Shown here: one piece after another, positions 1 through 10,616 of the stretch
How positions within the stretch are numbered: position 1 is the stretch's first letter
Layout: each line of letters begins with the position of its first letter
Assembly (NCBI GenBank): GCA_024500155.1
Contig: CM044860.1
Span: 4,386,501 to 4,450,500 of the forward strand
Length of the DNA stretch: 64,000 bases
From: Chenopodium formosanum
Taxonomy: Eukaryota; Streptophyta; Magnoliopsida; Caryophyllales; Amaranthaceae
Reading direction: 5' to 3'
The notes under the pieces: model-generated
Database searches by the model: none
The model's input: only the letters and a program-made list of their open reading frames with translations
What the model was told of the DNA's origin: nothing
Made by a program: the position numbers and the translations under genes

Positions 1-67
1 CCTCTCTCTCCTCCGTCATTACCTGGGATTCTTAGTCTTTACCTCAGATTTCAATTTCTTTCCTCAA
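1..67 (+). other. Possible 5' leader exon with splice donor
   Basis: A pyrimidine-rich stretch ends in CTCAAG followed by GTGAGT, a strong plant splice donor. No coding sequence is recognised. It may be the first non-coding exon of a transcript through the gene-fragment cluster, or a captured leader. Confidence 0.3.
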
Positions 68-259
68 GGTGAGTTCTTTGATTTTCTCTTAATTAACGAT
101 TTGTAATTCTTGTAAAATTTTGATCTGTTTCAATAATTTTTGCTTTTGATTTTCTGCTCGATTTTGCTTTTGTTAAATTCGTTGTTTCTTCCAATTTTCA
201 TTTTCGATTTTCATGTTTGAATATTGATTTCGCTGAATTGTAGCTACGTGACTTTCTTA

Positions 260-745
260 TCTTTTTTCTCCATTGAAGCAGCTTTCGAGCCTTTTCCGTT
301 CCTCCATTAAAGCAAATTCTGAGCTTTCCCCTTCACTTAAGCAGCTTACAAGGTCTATTAAAAAAAAAAAAAAGCAGCTTACAAGGTAATGTGATTTTGA
401 TTTTCAATCATCAATTTTCCATTTTAAAATTGGATTTACTCTTTGTGAATTATTATCAGATTTACTTCGATCTAATTTTGAGAAAAAAATGGAAACCAAT
501 TTTATTAATTTTTGTGGGTTGAATATTTTAGGGTTCAATCTGATCGAAAATTAATGTCGAGATCTCTTGATCGATTTGCTCACTTGCATTCTGGGTATGT
601 CAAATTCTGATTTTATATACTCCATTGAAGCATACTCTCAGTTTCCCAAGCGGCTAATGTTCTTTCTCCTCCATTGAAGCAAATTCAGAGGTGATTTTAA
701 TTGCGGTTTTTGGCCTTTCTCTCCTCCAGTGAAACAAATTCAGAG
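260..745 (+). repeat. Dispersed ~20-bp motif CTCCATTGAAGCAAATTCAG
   Basis: Versions of CTCCATTGAAGCAAATTCAG occur near 270, 302, 620, 667 and 722, again near 1380, and as ACTCCATTGAAGTAG near 7130. Several copies run into AGGTRA/AGGTGA-like splice donors (near 690, 745 and 1402). The duplicated words GCAGCTTACAAGG occur at about 341 and 375. The pattern looks like a short leader-exon segment copied several times. Function unknown. Confidence 0.5.
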
Positions 746-1165
746 GTAATATTTTCTTTTTTTTTTTTGTAATTAATCATCGAATATCAATTTTAAAATT
801 TAGGTTTGGATTGTTTCAAATTGATTCTAAATTTTGTTGATTTTATTTTTATTGGATTTGGAGCTGGTTATGTTGGTTGGATCAGGAATTTGATCTTGAA
901 ATTATTGGGTTTTATGTTTTCGGGTTTGATGATTTGAGAGTTTTTGGTGAAATGTGGCTTTTGATTTTTGCATTTTCTTTTGATTGATTGGTCTATACTC
1001 GGTTATTTGGGTTATACTGTTTTCGTTTGCATATGAATGATTTACTCTCGATTTTTTGGGTTATAATGTTGAATTCTGCGTTTTTATTGTTTGTTTTTGG
1101 TTGAAATTGGAGAGCTTTGAATTTGGTAATTGGCTTGAGTTTTGTTTTTATGGACAGATTTCTGG

Positions 1166-1402
1166 GCAATATAAGGCAGCTGCAAATATGTCCTCTACAT
1201 CCATGCACCCATGCTAATTCACCCCTCAAGTTCAGGAAACCTGAACCTTTTAGCAGTACGGAAGACCCTTATCACTCTCGGTCTTTTGAGGAAGGCCATC
1301 TCCATCTCTCTTGAGTTGAGGAAGCCTACAAATAACTTTTCGACATTACTCACATTGGAGCGGCGTCTGGGTTTTCACTGCTCCATTGAAGTAGCTTCTG
1401 AG
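1166..1402 (+). pseudogene. Exon-like fragment, possible plastid transit-peptide region
   Basis: The segment is bounded by an acceptor-like GGACAG before 1160 and the strong donor GAGGTAAGT at 1400. One frame reads a Ser/Arg/Leu-rich stretch ending in KPTNNFSTLLTLERRLGFH and then CSIEVASE, which looks like the end of a chloroplast transit peptide. It lies just before the glycerol-3-phosphate dehydrogenase fragment and could be its N-terminal exon. The reading frame is broken upstream. The identity is tentative. Confidence 0.35.
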
Positions 1403-1571
1403 GTAAGTACAAATTATGTAAAAAATTATACTACGTATATGTGGTTGATTCTTGTCAACTACGTTCTTTTGTTTGGTCTCACTTGCAATCTATGCTGTAA
1501 TTCCTTTTTAACTTATTATATTTTTTTTTGAATAGTTTTTAGCTTAAAATTTAGTATTGCCTTATTAATAG

Positions 1572-1607
1572 GTAGTGGTGCTTGGAGGTGGTTCATTTGG
1601 TACAGCT
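1572..1607 (+). pseudogene. Fragment of NAD-dependent glycerol-3-phosphate dehydrogenase (GLY1-like)
   Basis: Right after an intron-like ATAG acceptor, twelve codons read VVVLGGGSFGTA. This is the GxGxxG dinucleotide-binding motif at the start of the NAD-binding domain in plastid glycerol-3-phosphate dehydrogenases (GLY1/SFD1 type), where KKVVVLGGGSFGTA is the family sequence. Homology then stops and the sequence runs into the TTTGATTTCCCTGAATTGCT tandem repeat, so the exon is cut off. With only a dozen residues the family is recognisable, but other Rossmann enzymes cannot be fully excluded. It is non-functional as it stands. Confidence 0.55.
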
Positions 1608-1790
1608 TTATTTGATTTCCCTGAATTGCTTTTAACTTATAACTTATTTTTTTTTTGAATAGTTTTTAACTTATAATAGTTGGTTTGTATTGTTCTCATG
1701 GTAGTGTGACTTGCTTTATTTGATTTCCCTGAATTGCTTTATTTGATTTCTCCTGAATTGCTTTATTTGATTTCTCCTGAATTGCTCAGT
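1608..1790 (+). repeat. Short repeat TTTGATTTCYCTGAATTGCT, about four copies
   Basis: Copies begin near 1610, 1719, 1744 and 1768. The last two carry TTTCTCC instead of TTTCCC. The block directly replaces the continuation of the dehydrogenase exon. Confidence 0.7.
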
Positions 1791-1953
1791 TTTCGGTGGG
1801 TTGCATTCCTCCCTTCTTGAAGAAGGGTCTCTTTGCTCAGTTGAGGTACCATTTGGTCTATCCTCTTTCTTTTTAAAAAAATTATTTCGATTATTCCATA
1901 ATAATTATTATCAATTTCACTTAATGTATTGTTTTGATGATCCAATTTTCAGC

Positions 1954-2070
1954 GTTCTTGGTCGACTTGTCGCTCATGGATTTCCAGGTTTGCTTTGGTG
2001 GTATGGCCTTCTCTTACCCTGTTGCTCTTCCCGAGGAACGTCGTTATCTTGAGCATGCCCAGAAACATGG
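1954..2070 (+). pseudogene. Unassigned exon-like fragment
   Basis: After a TTTTCAG acceptor there is an open frame of about 38 codons containing MDFQVCFGGMAFSYPVALP and then EERRYLEHAQKHG. Codon use looks coding and the frame closes just after the fragment. I do not recognise the family. By position and style it is probably another captured exon of the Helitron. Confidence 0.4.
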
Positions 2071-3115
2071 TCATTGATCTCCCTCCTTTTTCAGGTTATT
2101 TTGGTTTGGATTGTTTCAAATTGATTCTAAATTTTGTTGATTTTATTTTTATTGGATTTGGAGTTGGTTATGTTGATTGGATCGGGAATTTGATCTTCAA
2201 ATTATTGGGTTTTATGTCTTGATGATTTGAGATTTTTTTTGTTGAAATGTGCCTTTTAATTTCGCATTTTCTTTTGATTGATTGGTTTATACTCGGTTAT
2301 TTGGGTTATACTGTTGAATTAAGTATAGTCAATTTGGGGTTTTCGCTTATTTAGGGTTTCGAGTTCATCAATTTGGGTTTCTTTTTGGTCCAACTTGTGC
2401 CATCTATTAATTTTGTTTTTTTTTTTTTTTTGTTTTTGTTTTTGAGGGTTTTTGGTACATAGAAATGTGTGAAAGCTGCAAGCTTAGTTCTGGGTTTGTG
2501 TTTTTTTTTACAACTGAATTAGTTCTGCTAATTTCTTCATATTAACCCCCAATTTGTGTAGAAAGTTTGGATTTATTTATTTGAATGGCAACTAACAAGT
2601 CATAGATTGGCTCATCTTGTTTCACAAAACAGCTTTTAAATTATGGGTTAAGTGGATATGCGGTAAGAAAGAGACATTTTAAGGCGCTTAACAATGAGTT
2701 TTCGACTCGAAAAAGTATCTGAATTCATGAATCTATGCATTGAAAAGGTCGGATGAGGGAGTTTGTTTTCAATCATCGAATATCAAATTCTTAGTCTAGG
2801 GTGCTTAGTTTTCTTTTTCAGTTTAGTCAATGTAGAGTTCTTCTAAGATGGATTATTGAGCTAATTAATAGTCTTAATATAGGGTTTTTAATTGCATGTT
2901 TTTGGAATTTTCATTGCATATGTCAGTTTTTTTAGGTTTTGTTTGAATTGTCAAAATTTTGTACATTGATCTTTACAAGAGCACACGGATTTAACGTGGA
3001 TACAAAGGTCATAGGTGGAAGTGAGGAAATTTTCTTTGTGTTTTTGTTAGGAGTTGATATGTTTTTTCAATCAACCTTTAATTTCTTATTTACTCTTTGA
3101 AGTACATTGGTGCAG

Positions 3116-3264
3116 GACCGAACAAAGGGAATGGTCAAGACTTGGAGAACTACTCATGGGTACAGTCCTTGCCAGAAGTTACTGTAAGCGTACCCGTTCC
3201 ACCTGGGACAAATTCAAGGTCTATCTCTTGTGAGATTAAGAAGAATCACTTGAAAGTTTATTGA
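3116..3264 (+). pseudogene. Captured exon of a NudC-domain protein (BOBBER1-like)
   Basis: After an intron-like TGCAG acceptor the frame reads PNKGNGQDLENYSW, then the beta strands of a CS/NudC domain (PEVTVSVPVPPGT, SCEIKKNHLKV), followed by a TAT codon and an in-frame TGA. Plant NudC/BOBBER proteins, small-heat-shock-like co-chaperones, have the same order: NKGNG-DLENYSW, EVTVN-PVPPGT, CEIKKN-LKVG. Homology stops at LKV, where the family continues with Gly-Leu-Lys-Gly. The piece is therefore one truncated exon, not a gene. Its frame is intact, which suggests a fairly recent capture. The source NudC gene is elsewhere in the genome. Confidence 0.85.
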
Positions 3265-3957
3265 GAAACAAGATCAGTTGAAGTTAATGCAAATTTTTTT
3301 TTGTGAAATTCGAACAGATTTGTAGGAAGTATTATTGGCGTTTTTTTTTTTTTTTGGTTTGCAGCAAGATGACGAGACTTCTTTAATGGAAGCAAGAGGG
3401 TTTTATTTGTGCAAATTAAATTGGTTAGTAAAGTTTTCTTAATCTAGGGTTTTAAAAGGGATTTATGGGTTTTATTTTGGATTAATTTTGCCGTTTATAG
3501 GGTCAGCCCCTAATTTTTGTCAATTTTTTTTTTTTTCAGGTATCAAGTTTCAGGAATTATGGCTCAAGTTTCAGCAAGCTTGAGTTAATGGTCTCCTTGG
3601 CAGGTCCTGATTTTTGAAAAACTGTCTTCTAGGATTTTTTTTTAATAGTTTTTTAATGAATTTTGATCAAGGTCAGGGTTTATTTGGATGTGATTCTAGA
3701 ATTGAGATTTTAAGTTCTGGTTGCTACTAAATTAAACATTTTTTTTTTGTGGAATTGTTGGGATCTAAGTCATCTAGATATTGTTTTGTGTACTAAAACG
3801 TGTTTTGACTTTGGTTGTGTGTTGATTTATTGCTGAATTAGTGTAGATTTTATGCGTTTTCTATGAATTATTGATTATGATATGGGTGGGAATTTTGGAG
3901 AATGTAGAATGGGACTTTTGATTTTAATCTTTCATTCTTTTCATCGTTTTATTTTTC

Positions 3958-4005
3958 AGGACGATGCGCTTCGGAAACAGTTCGAGGCTACTCAAAATGA
4001 CTGGT
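3958..4005 (+). pseudogene. Unassigned short exon-like fragment
   Basis: After TTTTTCAG the frame reads DDALRKQFEATQNDW and a stop. The composition suggests an amphipathic helix, and the piece is bounded by T-rich intron-like sequence. Family not recognised. Confidence 0.3.
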
Positions 4006-4869
4006 AGATATTCATCTTTTTGGAATTGTACTACAATTTTTTGTGTGCTATTGGTGTGCTTATGTTGCTCATTCTTCAAGAACTGAAAATTGATGTCACA
4101 TGCTTAGAGTTCAGACTCTCCACATAAAACATTCTAACTTTTATGTGTGTTGATTACTCTATTTCTATTTGAGTATATTTTGTGCGATTGCACCTATAGC
4201 TTAAGTGCTTATTTTATTTAAAAACTTCTATAAATCAGAATTTTCATATAACTAATGAGGAACATTTTGTTATTTCTACCAAGCATATAATCCAGGGTTG
4301 TGAAATTTTGGTGCCATGATTGATATATTATATTTGCATTGGTAATGTTCAGTTTTTGAATTGGGGTTGAAGATTTATAGTAGGGACATCAATTTGTGGG
4401 TTTGATTGGATAATGATATTAATGCAAAGAGTGGTCCTGTTTTTCAATATTGGTTGAGTTTATGGTGATTTTGATTATGGGTGTATGAGGGGTCGCAAAG
4501 GGCAGTGATGAAGATGGGATTAATCCGAGGTCTTGGTAAGGGTTGTACCACCTCAAAGACTTTAACCAACCAAGTTAGAATTTCAGTTGTTTCCTTCAAT
4601 AAGGTTCATTAGAGTTGTGTTATAATTACCTAATATTCTTGAGTAGTTATTGTTGATGGTCTCATTTGTATTGCTGAATATCAAGTAAATTATCCTTTGG
4701 AGGATAAAAAAAATTTGTTGGATCATAAGACTAGGTTTTTTGTTTTCTACATGGTTTTTTGGCATCTTGCTTTAAAATATTAATAGCTTTACCTTTTATC
4801 TTGGTTCAGGTAATTCAAAGTGCTGAATGACACCTTTTGCTGGATTGGTTTTCTGATTCATTGTGATTC

Positions 4870-4962
4870 AGGTTCAGGTAATTCTGGTTCAGATGATCTT
4901 TGTGATTCATTACAGGCTGGTTTGAAGCGTATTCAGAGTTATCTTTCCTCCATTACAGCTGA
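4870..4962 (+). pseudogene. Unassigned exon-like fragment with strong splice donor
   Basis: Between GGTTCAG and the donor GAGGTAAGT the frame reads SGNSGSDDLCDSLQAG, then LKRIQSYLSSITAE. It is acidic and serine-rich, then helical. It has the same layout as the recognised captured exons (acceptor, open frame, donor), but I cannot name the source gene. Confidence 0.35.
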
Positions 4963-5196
4963 GGTAAGTTGTTTTTCTTCTGTTTCTGTCAATGATGAAC
5001 TGTAATGGTTCCAATTATTGAATTTTGTTTGTATATATGTAAATTTAAATACTGAAACATAAGTTTGGGATTTTGTATTAAAGGAATCTTGAGGGTTCTA
5101 CCACTTTTTGAACCCCTTTTGATTTCTTGATTGTACTTTTTTAATTTTGATGTGAATTTCTCTATTTTAATTGTTTTCTTATGGTCGTGATCAGAT

Positions 5197-5306
5197 GGCT
5201 TTTTGCTGCTGCTCATGGGACGACTCTGGATGTCTAACTTTTCTTACAATCCCGGAGTGATTCCTTATGGAAACCAACTGCTTGAAGAGGGAAAATTTGT
5301 GAGTCG
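5197..5306 (+). pseudogene. Unassigned exon-like fragment
   Basis: A frame containing GRLWMSNFSYNPGVIPYGNQ and LLEEGKF lies between GATCAG and a region resuming intron-like composition. No family recognised. It is listed because coding-like composition recurs at the same spacing as the other captured pieces. Confidence 0.25.
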
Positions 5307-5437
5307 TGAAGTAGTTTAGAACTATTTTATAAACATGTAGATTACCTAATTGATTTGTTTAATTGTGTTTTAAGTTTCTCAAATTTAATTGATTCTGGGT
5401 TTCTGATGAGTTTTGTTTTTGGTTTGCATCTTATTAG

Positions 5438-5792
5438 GAATTTTCTGGGTTTCCCAAAGAGATTTCCTCGTCCCTTGCAATTTTCATCTTCTGATCCTTC
5501 ACATATGCACTTTATTATGTCTGCATCTATATTATGAGCTGAAACATTTGGGATCCCCATCCCTGATTGGGCAAAACATCCTAAGATACTGGCAGAGGCT
5601 GTTGATAAAGTCAGGGTCCCTGACTTTCAGCCAAAAAAAGATGCCAAGATTGTTACAGATGATAAGGCTACTAGCCTTTCCTCTTCTTCTATAGACGATG
5701 GAGCGGTCATTGATGAACTTATCAGTAAGTTGGAGCACATTCGCAGCAATTTATTGCCGGATTTCAGGATGAAGCCAGTCCAGTTTGAGAAG
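5438..5792 (+). pseudogene. Captured exons of ubiquitin-activating enzyme E1 (UBA1/UBA2-like), with nonsense codon
   Basis: The frame runs through FPKRFPRPLQFSSSDPSH and MHFIMSASIL, then an in-frame TGA at 5535-5537, then AETFGIPIPDW, VPDFQPKKDAKIVTDDKAT and finally DFRMKPVQFEK before a splice donor (GTAAAT). This matches the part of plant E1 enzymes just before the FEKDDDTNYHMD segment, where the family has Arg (CGA) at the stop position: ILRAETFGIP. The start, after TTATTAG, has a small indel relative to EFFWSAPKRF. E1 activates ubiquitin with ATP and is about 1080 residues long; only about 117 remain here. It is therefore a dead fragment, with the stop explained by a C-to-T change in a CpG. 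Confidence 0.9.
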
Positions 5793-7290
5793 GTAAATTT
5801 TCATTTTATTTTTGATGATTGCGTAACTGGTACTCTTGGATTGAATGTTGGTTTTAAGGATTAAGGTATGATGACTTAATAAAAAGAGACTATTTTCTGT
5901 ACTCCCATGTCTACATAAAATTCAGTTGTTGACCCAAAGTATAAAATGAATTAACCATAAGGAAGAAGATGTGATTGCAGTGTGGAGTGGGTGTCCTGCA
6001 TTTGATCTTATCCGTCAGTTTTGATCTCTAATTTTTGCATTTCTGCTCTGGCATACCCCGCCCCATTTTACTGGATAAAGAGAACCTAGAGAGAACCTAT
6101 TTTATGCTCATGATTAATATTTTGAAATTATTTAATGGTTGTTTGGTGCATGAATAAATTTTAGATGACTTTGCTATTGTTGATTGCTGTTATGGTGGTT
6201 ACGTGACCAATTAAGTGTTATATTTTTTGCTCTTTTGGTTACTGATAGTTGGTATTAAAAGAGGAGTTATTGTTAAATGTCCGTTTTAGAATTTTGATGA
6301 TATTTGCTTCAATTTTGATCTGGGTTAGAGTTATATGATTCTATGGTGGTTGTTACTAGGCTGCATCCGAATCATCTGGTTGCTGCTCTTGTATGTTGTA
6401 TGCTTTTGATGTTTGTAGTGTTTGCCGCAATTTGAGAGTTCAAAACGTGGAGCATTTATTATTGTAATATTGTATTATTGATTAGGATGCCTTAAATATG
6501 TACATTGATTGGGTTGAGATTATACCACCAATTCATGTTTCATAATTCAGAATGAATTTAAAGACTTGAACACTACTCAACATTGTTAGATTTTCAATAC
6601 TATAAGAGTAAGGTATGAAAGGGCCATAACATTCACATGAGGGTGTTTGCAATTAGTTTAGTTTTAAAGTATTAACAATCATTGTCATGAGATGCTTTAA
6701 AGTGTAATTTGATTTTAATTTTGCAAAGTCGAATTATATTTTTAAAGTACATGTGTAATCCATTGTAAATTTGTTCTAGGCTATTTTGGTATTGCCTTTT
6801 ACTTGCCTATATTAATGGGATTTTATTAGGAATTGATAATGTGATTGATTGCGTTTTCGATTTGTTTGAATTAGATCTTGTACTTAATTTAATTTGTATG
6901 ATAAGTTTGGAAAATATGGGGGATTATATTGAATTTTATATGGTTGGTTTTAATATGATCTGATGGGTCAATAAGGTATGTTTCCTTATATGATCTAATG
7001 GGTTGGTTTGATTTTATATAACTAGGCGGTCACGAGATGTCAAAATGGAGAAAAGAAGAGGTCAATGTTGAGAAGCTGATATTCGGTTGTGTCGTGTTTG
7101 AGAATGTGGGCTTTCAAGCTTTTTTTTTACTCCATTGAAGTAGAGATAATGCTTTAATGTTGTCGGCTATAATTAGTATACTTTGTTGTTTGGTTTTGTA
7201 ATTATAACCATTACTGTGGTAATATTTTAGTTAACTAATCGCATAGACCAATGTTCTTTATGAAAATGTACATGGATAAAATTCAATAGT
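5793..7290. other. Non-coding interior of the Helitron
   Basis: T-rich intron-like sequence without coding signal. It contains one more copy of the CTCCATTGAAGTAG motif near 7130, which links it to the left part of the element. Confidence 0.5.
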
Positions 7291-7299
7291 CAATAAATT

Positions 7300-7745
7300 T
7301 GTAAAATATATAGGGTGAGCAATATATATACGAGTGAACAAATTCTTTAGATGTGTATAAAATATTTAGGGGTGAGCAAATTATTGTGTGTAGTGGTGAA
7401 GTAATTTGTATATAATTTTTAGAGTTGAGCAAATTTTGTAGGGGTGGGGACCGTAGGGTGAGTAATGAGCAAACTATTAAGAGGTGGATTGTATACTTGT
7501 ACAATAACATTCGTAAAATTTCCACTCACAAGGTAACGTGTAGATTGTAATATTGTATACTTCATCTATTTTTACGAGTGTGCAAATTATATATTGGTAA
7601 GCAAATTTTGTAAGGGCAAGTGAACTATTTAGGGGTAAGCAAGTTATTGAGGAGAGATCATTTATATTGGATTTTTAAGGGTGAGTAAATTATTTAAGGG
7701 GGGAACAAATTATTTAGGACAAAGCAATTTATTTATGGGTGAGCT
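7300..7745 (+). repeat. Degenerate minisatellite around GGGGTGAGCAAATTAT
   Basis: Units such as AGGGTGAGCAA, GGGGTGAGCAAATTAT, GAGTTGAGCAAATTTTG and GGGTAAGCAAGTTATT recur at irregular spacing of about 25-50 bp. No coding frame survives. Typical of the subterminal filler found in large plant Helitrons. Confidence 0.65.
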
Positions 7746-8035
7746 AATGGTATACTTTCTCTGTTTTTTTTTAGTTAATATCTTTCTATTATCACGTTTG
7801 CCAACACATGTTTTTACCGCTTAATAACTTCAATTATCAACATTGTAATTAAAATTATAAAAAAGGGTATTAAAACAATATACATATGTATGATTCAAAC
7901 AAATCTCACATGATTATATTTTATCGTATATATAAATCACAAAAGCGAGTCAAAATGTAGTAAGTGAATACTGTACAAGTCAAAAGGTGTCAACTAAAAA
8001 AAAAAGAAGGAAATATAATTTTTAGGGATGATTTA

Positions 8036-9435
8036 ATTATTTTAGGAGTTCGGTCAGGAGTTACTTGAGTAATTCGGTTAGATTTACTTAAAGATCGAGT
8101 TCGGTTGGGGGGTTACTCGGTCAGCGGTTACTTGAGGGTTCATTCAGGGGTTACTTGAAGAATTACTCAGTCCAAGGTTAGTCGGTCATGGGTTACTTAA
8201 GATAAAGGAGGAGAGGAAGGGGAGAAGGAGAAAAAAGAGAAAGGGAGGTAGAGAAACAAGGGCCAAAATAGAGAGAATCATCAAGAGAGAGAAAGGAAAC
8301 TATGAAAGCAAAGGGTTTGAAGAGATAGACAAAGAAGGGCTAAGAGGTAGGGCAGGCCGAAAGATAGAGTACCAGTTCAAAAGAGATAAGGGATAGACTA
8401 GAAAAAGGGATAAAAGCCAAGATGAAATAAAAAGTTAGAAAAAATGGGAAAGATAGATATATGGGTTATGAAGGAAAGAGGATAGATAGAGAAAGGCTAA
8501 AAAAGATATAGGGACAGGAGAAATGCAAGAGGATTGGAAGAAAAATAAAGAGAGTGATAAATAGAGAATAGGACTGAGAGAAAAGGACAGAGAAAAAGTA
8601 TATGATATAATAATAAAGAACGAAGGAGAAGGCTCGAGGGAGAGAGAGAGAAAGGGAGTAAATGCGACCTATAATTTTCGATTATTGTTTTAACTGTTCT
8701 CACTTATTTGAACTTAATATTGTCACAACATATATTATCACACGACTTTTTGGTGCAACAAGCTACACCGTGTGGCGGGGGTTACCCGAGTTATTTTGTT
8801 AGGGGTTACTCGAGTTACTCGACCAAGGGTTACTTGTGGGGTTCAGATAGGGGTTACTTGAGAGGTTTACTCGGTTAAGGGTTACTTGAGGGATTACTGG
8901 ATCAGGGGTTACTCGGTCAAGGGTTACTCGGTTAAGGGTTACGTGAGTTACTCGGTCAGGGTTTACTCGAGTTAATAGGTAAGGAGTTATTTAAGTAGTT
9001 CGGTCAGGGGTTTCTTGAGTAGTTCGGTCAGGGTTGCTTAAAGAGTTCGGTCAGGGGTTACTTGGTCAACGGTTACTTGAGGGTTTATTCAGGGGTTACT
9101 TGGAAAATTACTCAGTCCAAGGTTAGTCGGTCAGGGGTTACTTAAGAAATAGGAGGAGAGGAAGGAGAGAAGGAGAGAAAGGAAAGAGAGGTAGAGAAAC
9201 AAGGGCCAAAATAGAGAGAATCATCGAGAGAGATAAAAGGAACTATGAAAGCGAAGGGTTTGAAGAGAAAGACAAAGAGGGCTAAGAGATAGGGTAGGCC
9301 GAAAGATAGAAATACCAGTTCATAAGAGATGAGGGGTAGGCTAGAAGAAGGAATAAAGGCCTAGAGAAAAAAAAATTAGAAAAAATGGGAGAAATAGAAA
9401 TATAGGTTATGAAGGAAAGAGGATGAGATAGAGAG
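8036..9435 (+). repeat. Two-level repeat: GGGGTTACTYG minisatellite inside a ~440-bp direct duplication
   Basis: The word GGGGTTACTTGAG / GGGTTACTCGGTCA recurs many times in 8045-8205 and 8775-9145. A larger unit (minisatellite followed by a purine-rich GAGAGAAAGG tract with the landmark AAGGGTTTGAAGAGA) is present twice, about 8036-8480 and 8990-9435, roughly 85-90 percent alike by eye. The purine tract is strongly strand-biased (A/G on plus). Confidence 0.8.
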
Positions 9436-9650
9436 AGGAAGAGAAAGACAAAAATTGGAGCATCAACCATACAAAACAACCAATTTAATCCAAATCTAAA
9501 TGCACATTGATCAGATCTGGCTAAAACAATTCATAAATTGCAAATATAAATCTATCAATTTTAACATGTATAAATTTACAAACAAATAGTAGATATAAGT
9601 ACAAATGTGTCAATTTTAATATGTATATTATCAAATGGAACATGTATAAT

Positions 9651-10616
9651 ATTTTAAGATAAGCTAAGCTACGCCCAATTCAACTTACAAATCAATAGCT
9701 TAATAGATGGACCATAAAATCATCTTTTGTTAATTTGGTACAACAGCAAAAACCAATCCATTCACTAAAAAAGAACGGCCCATAATTGCAATTCACGTTA
9801 TAATTTCTTACTACATATATAACAACAACGATATTACTAATTCATATATAACAATAGCATTATATTTGTAGATACAACAAATATTATGTCAAAATAGAAC
9901 AAATTAATTACACATTTACCTTAAGTGCTATGCAAAACTATTTCGATTCGCCAAAACTAACTCGAGCCGAAGGTGGTTCATCCGAGCTTAACCTCGTTCG
10001 AGCCGAAGATGGTTCATCCGAGCCGAAGGTGATTCATTCGAGTTGAAGGTGATTCATCCGAGCCGAAAATGGTTCATCCGAACTGAGGCTCATCCAAGCC
10101 AAAGAATGTTCCTCAAACCAAAGCTCACCTGAGCCGGAGATGGTTTTGATGCGGTGTATTTCAAAACGCCGAGATTTTAGCCGATTTGATCGATACAAAC
10201 TAAATTTCGCTCGCATTGAACCGATATTATCTCACGGCTGGCTAATTTTCAGCGAAGTACTTGCTAAAGAACATGCAAATACATCAACATATTTAAATTT
10301 AAAATAAAGCAAGACTAAGCCCAAATTAACTTACAATTCAAGAGTATAGAATCATCTTTCCTTAATTTGATACAACAATGCAACAACATCACTATTTACA
10401 TAATTAACATACACATTATAAATTATTGCTACATTATGAATTGACAAGAATACCCAATAATTATACTAAATTATTGCTACATAAACAACTACAACTTTAT
10501 CAATCTATATATAATGATAACATTGTATTTATAAAAAGCAACAAACACTATGTCAAAATACAACAAATTAATTATACATTAACGTTAAGCGCCAAACTAA
10601 ACTTTTCCGATTCACC
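9651..10616 (+). repeat. Duplicated Helitron 3' subterminal region, copies at 9651-9952 and 10301-10616
   Basis: Both copies share the order AAGCCCAAATTAACTTACAA-like start, AATCATCTTT-TTAATTTG-TACAACA, TATGTCAAAATA-AACAAATTAATTA and a CGATTCRCC end. The second copy continues into the GC hairpin and CTAG terminus. The first is followed instead by a tandem repeat (9956-10140). The element therefore has one functional and one degenerate copy of its 3' end, or a related Helitron landed next to it. Confidence 0.75.
9956..10140 (+). repeat. Tandem repeat, ~20-bp unit GAGCCGAAGGTGGTTCATCC
   Basis: About seven degenerate units (GAGCCGAAGATGGTTCATCC, GAGTTGAAGGTGATTCATCC and so on) lie end to end. 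The block sits exactly where the hairpin follows in the second copy of the subterminal duplication. Confidence 0.85.

Larger units (their letters stand above)
803..2313 (+). repeat. Direct repeat, about 215 bp, copies at 803-1021 and 2103-2313
   Basis: Both copies begin with GGTTTGGATTGTTTCAAATT and stay nearly identical through the segment ending TTTGGGTTATACTGTT, with a few substitutions and one small gap. The sequence is T-rich and intron-like. The copies bracket the dehydrogenase fragment, so part of an intron was duplicated within the element or a homologous fragment was captured twice. Confidence 0.85.

Noticed and set aside
1..6000. A single real multi-exon gene spanning the left end
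   Set aside because: Consecutive exon-like pieces match unrelated families, are truncated and contain stops. A composite of captured fragments explains them better.
1..7150. Pack-MULE instead of Helitron as the capturing element
   Set aside because: No long terminal inverted repeats or 9-bp duplication could be found, whereas a clear Helitron 3' end lies downstream on the matching strand.
7300..10140. CRISPR-like arrays in the tandem repeats
   Set aside because: Units are degenerate, without unique spacers, and the genome is a plant nuclear genome.
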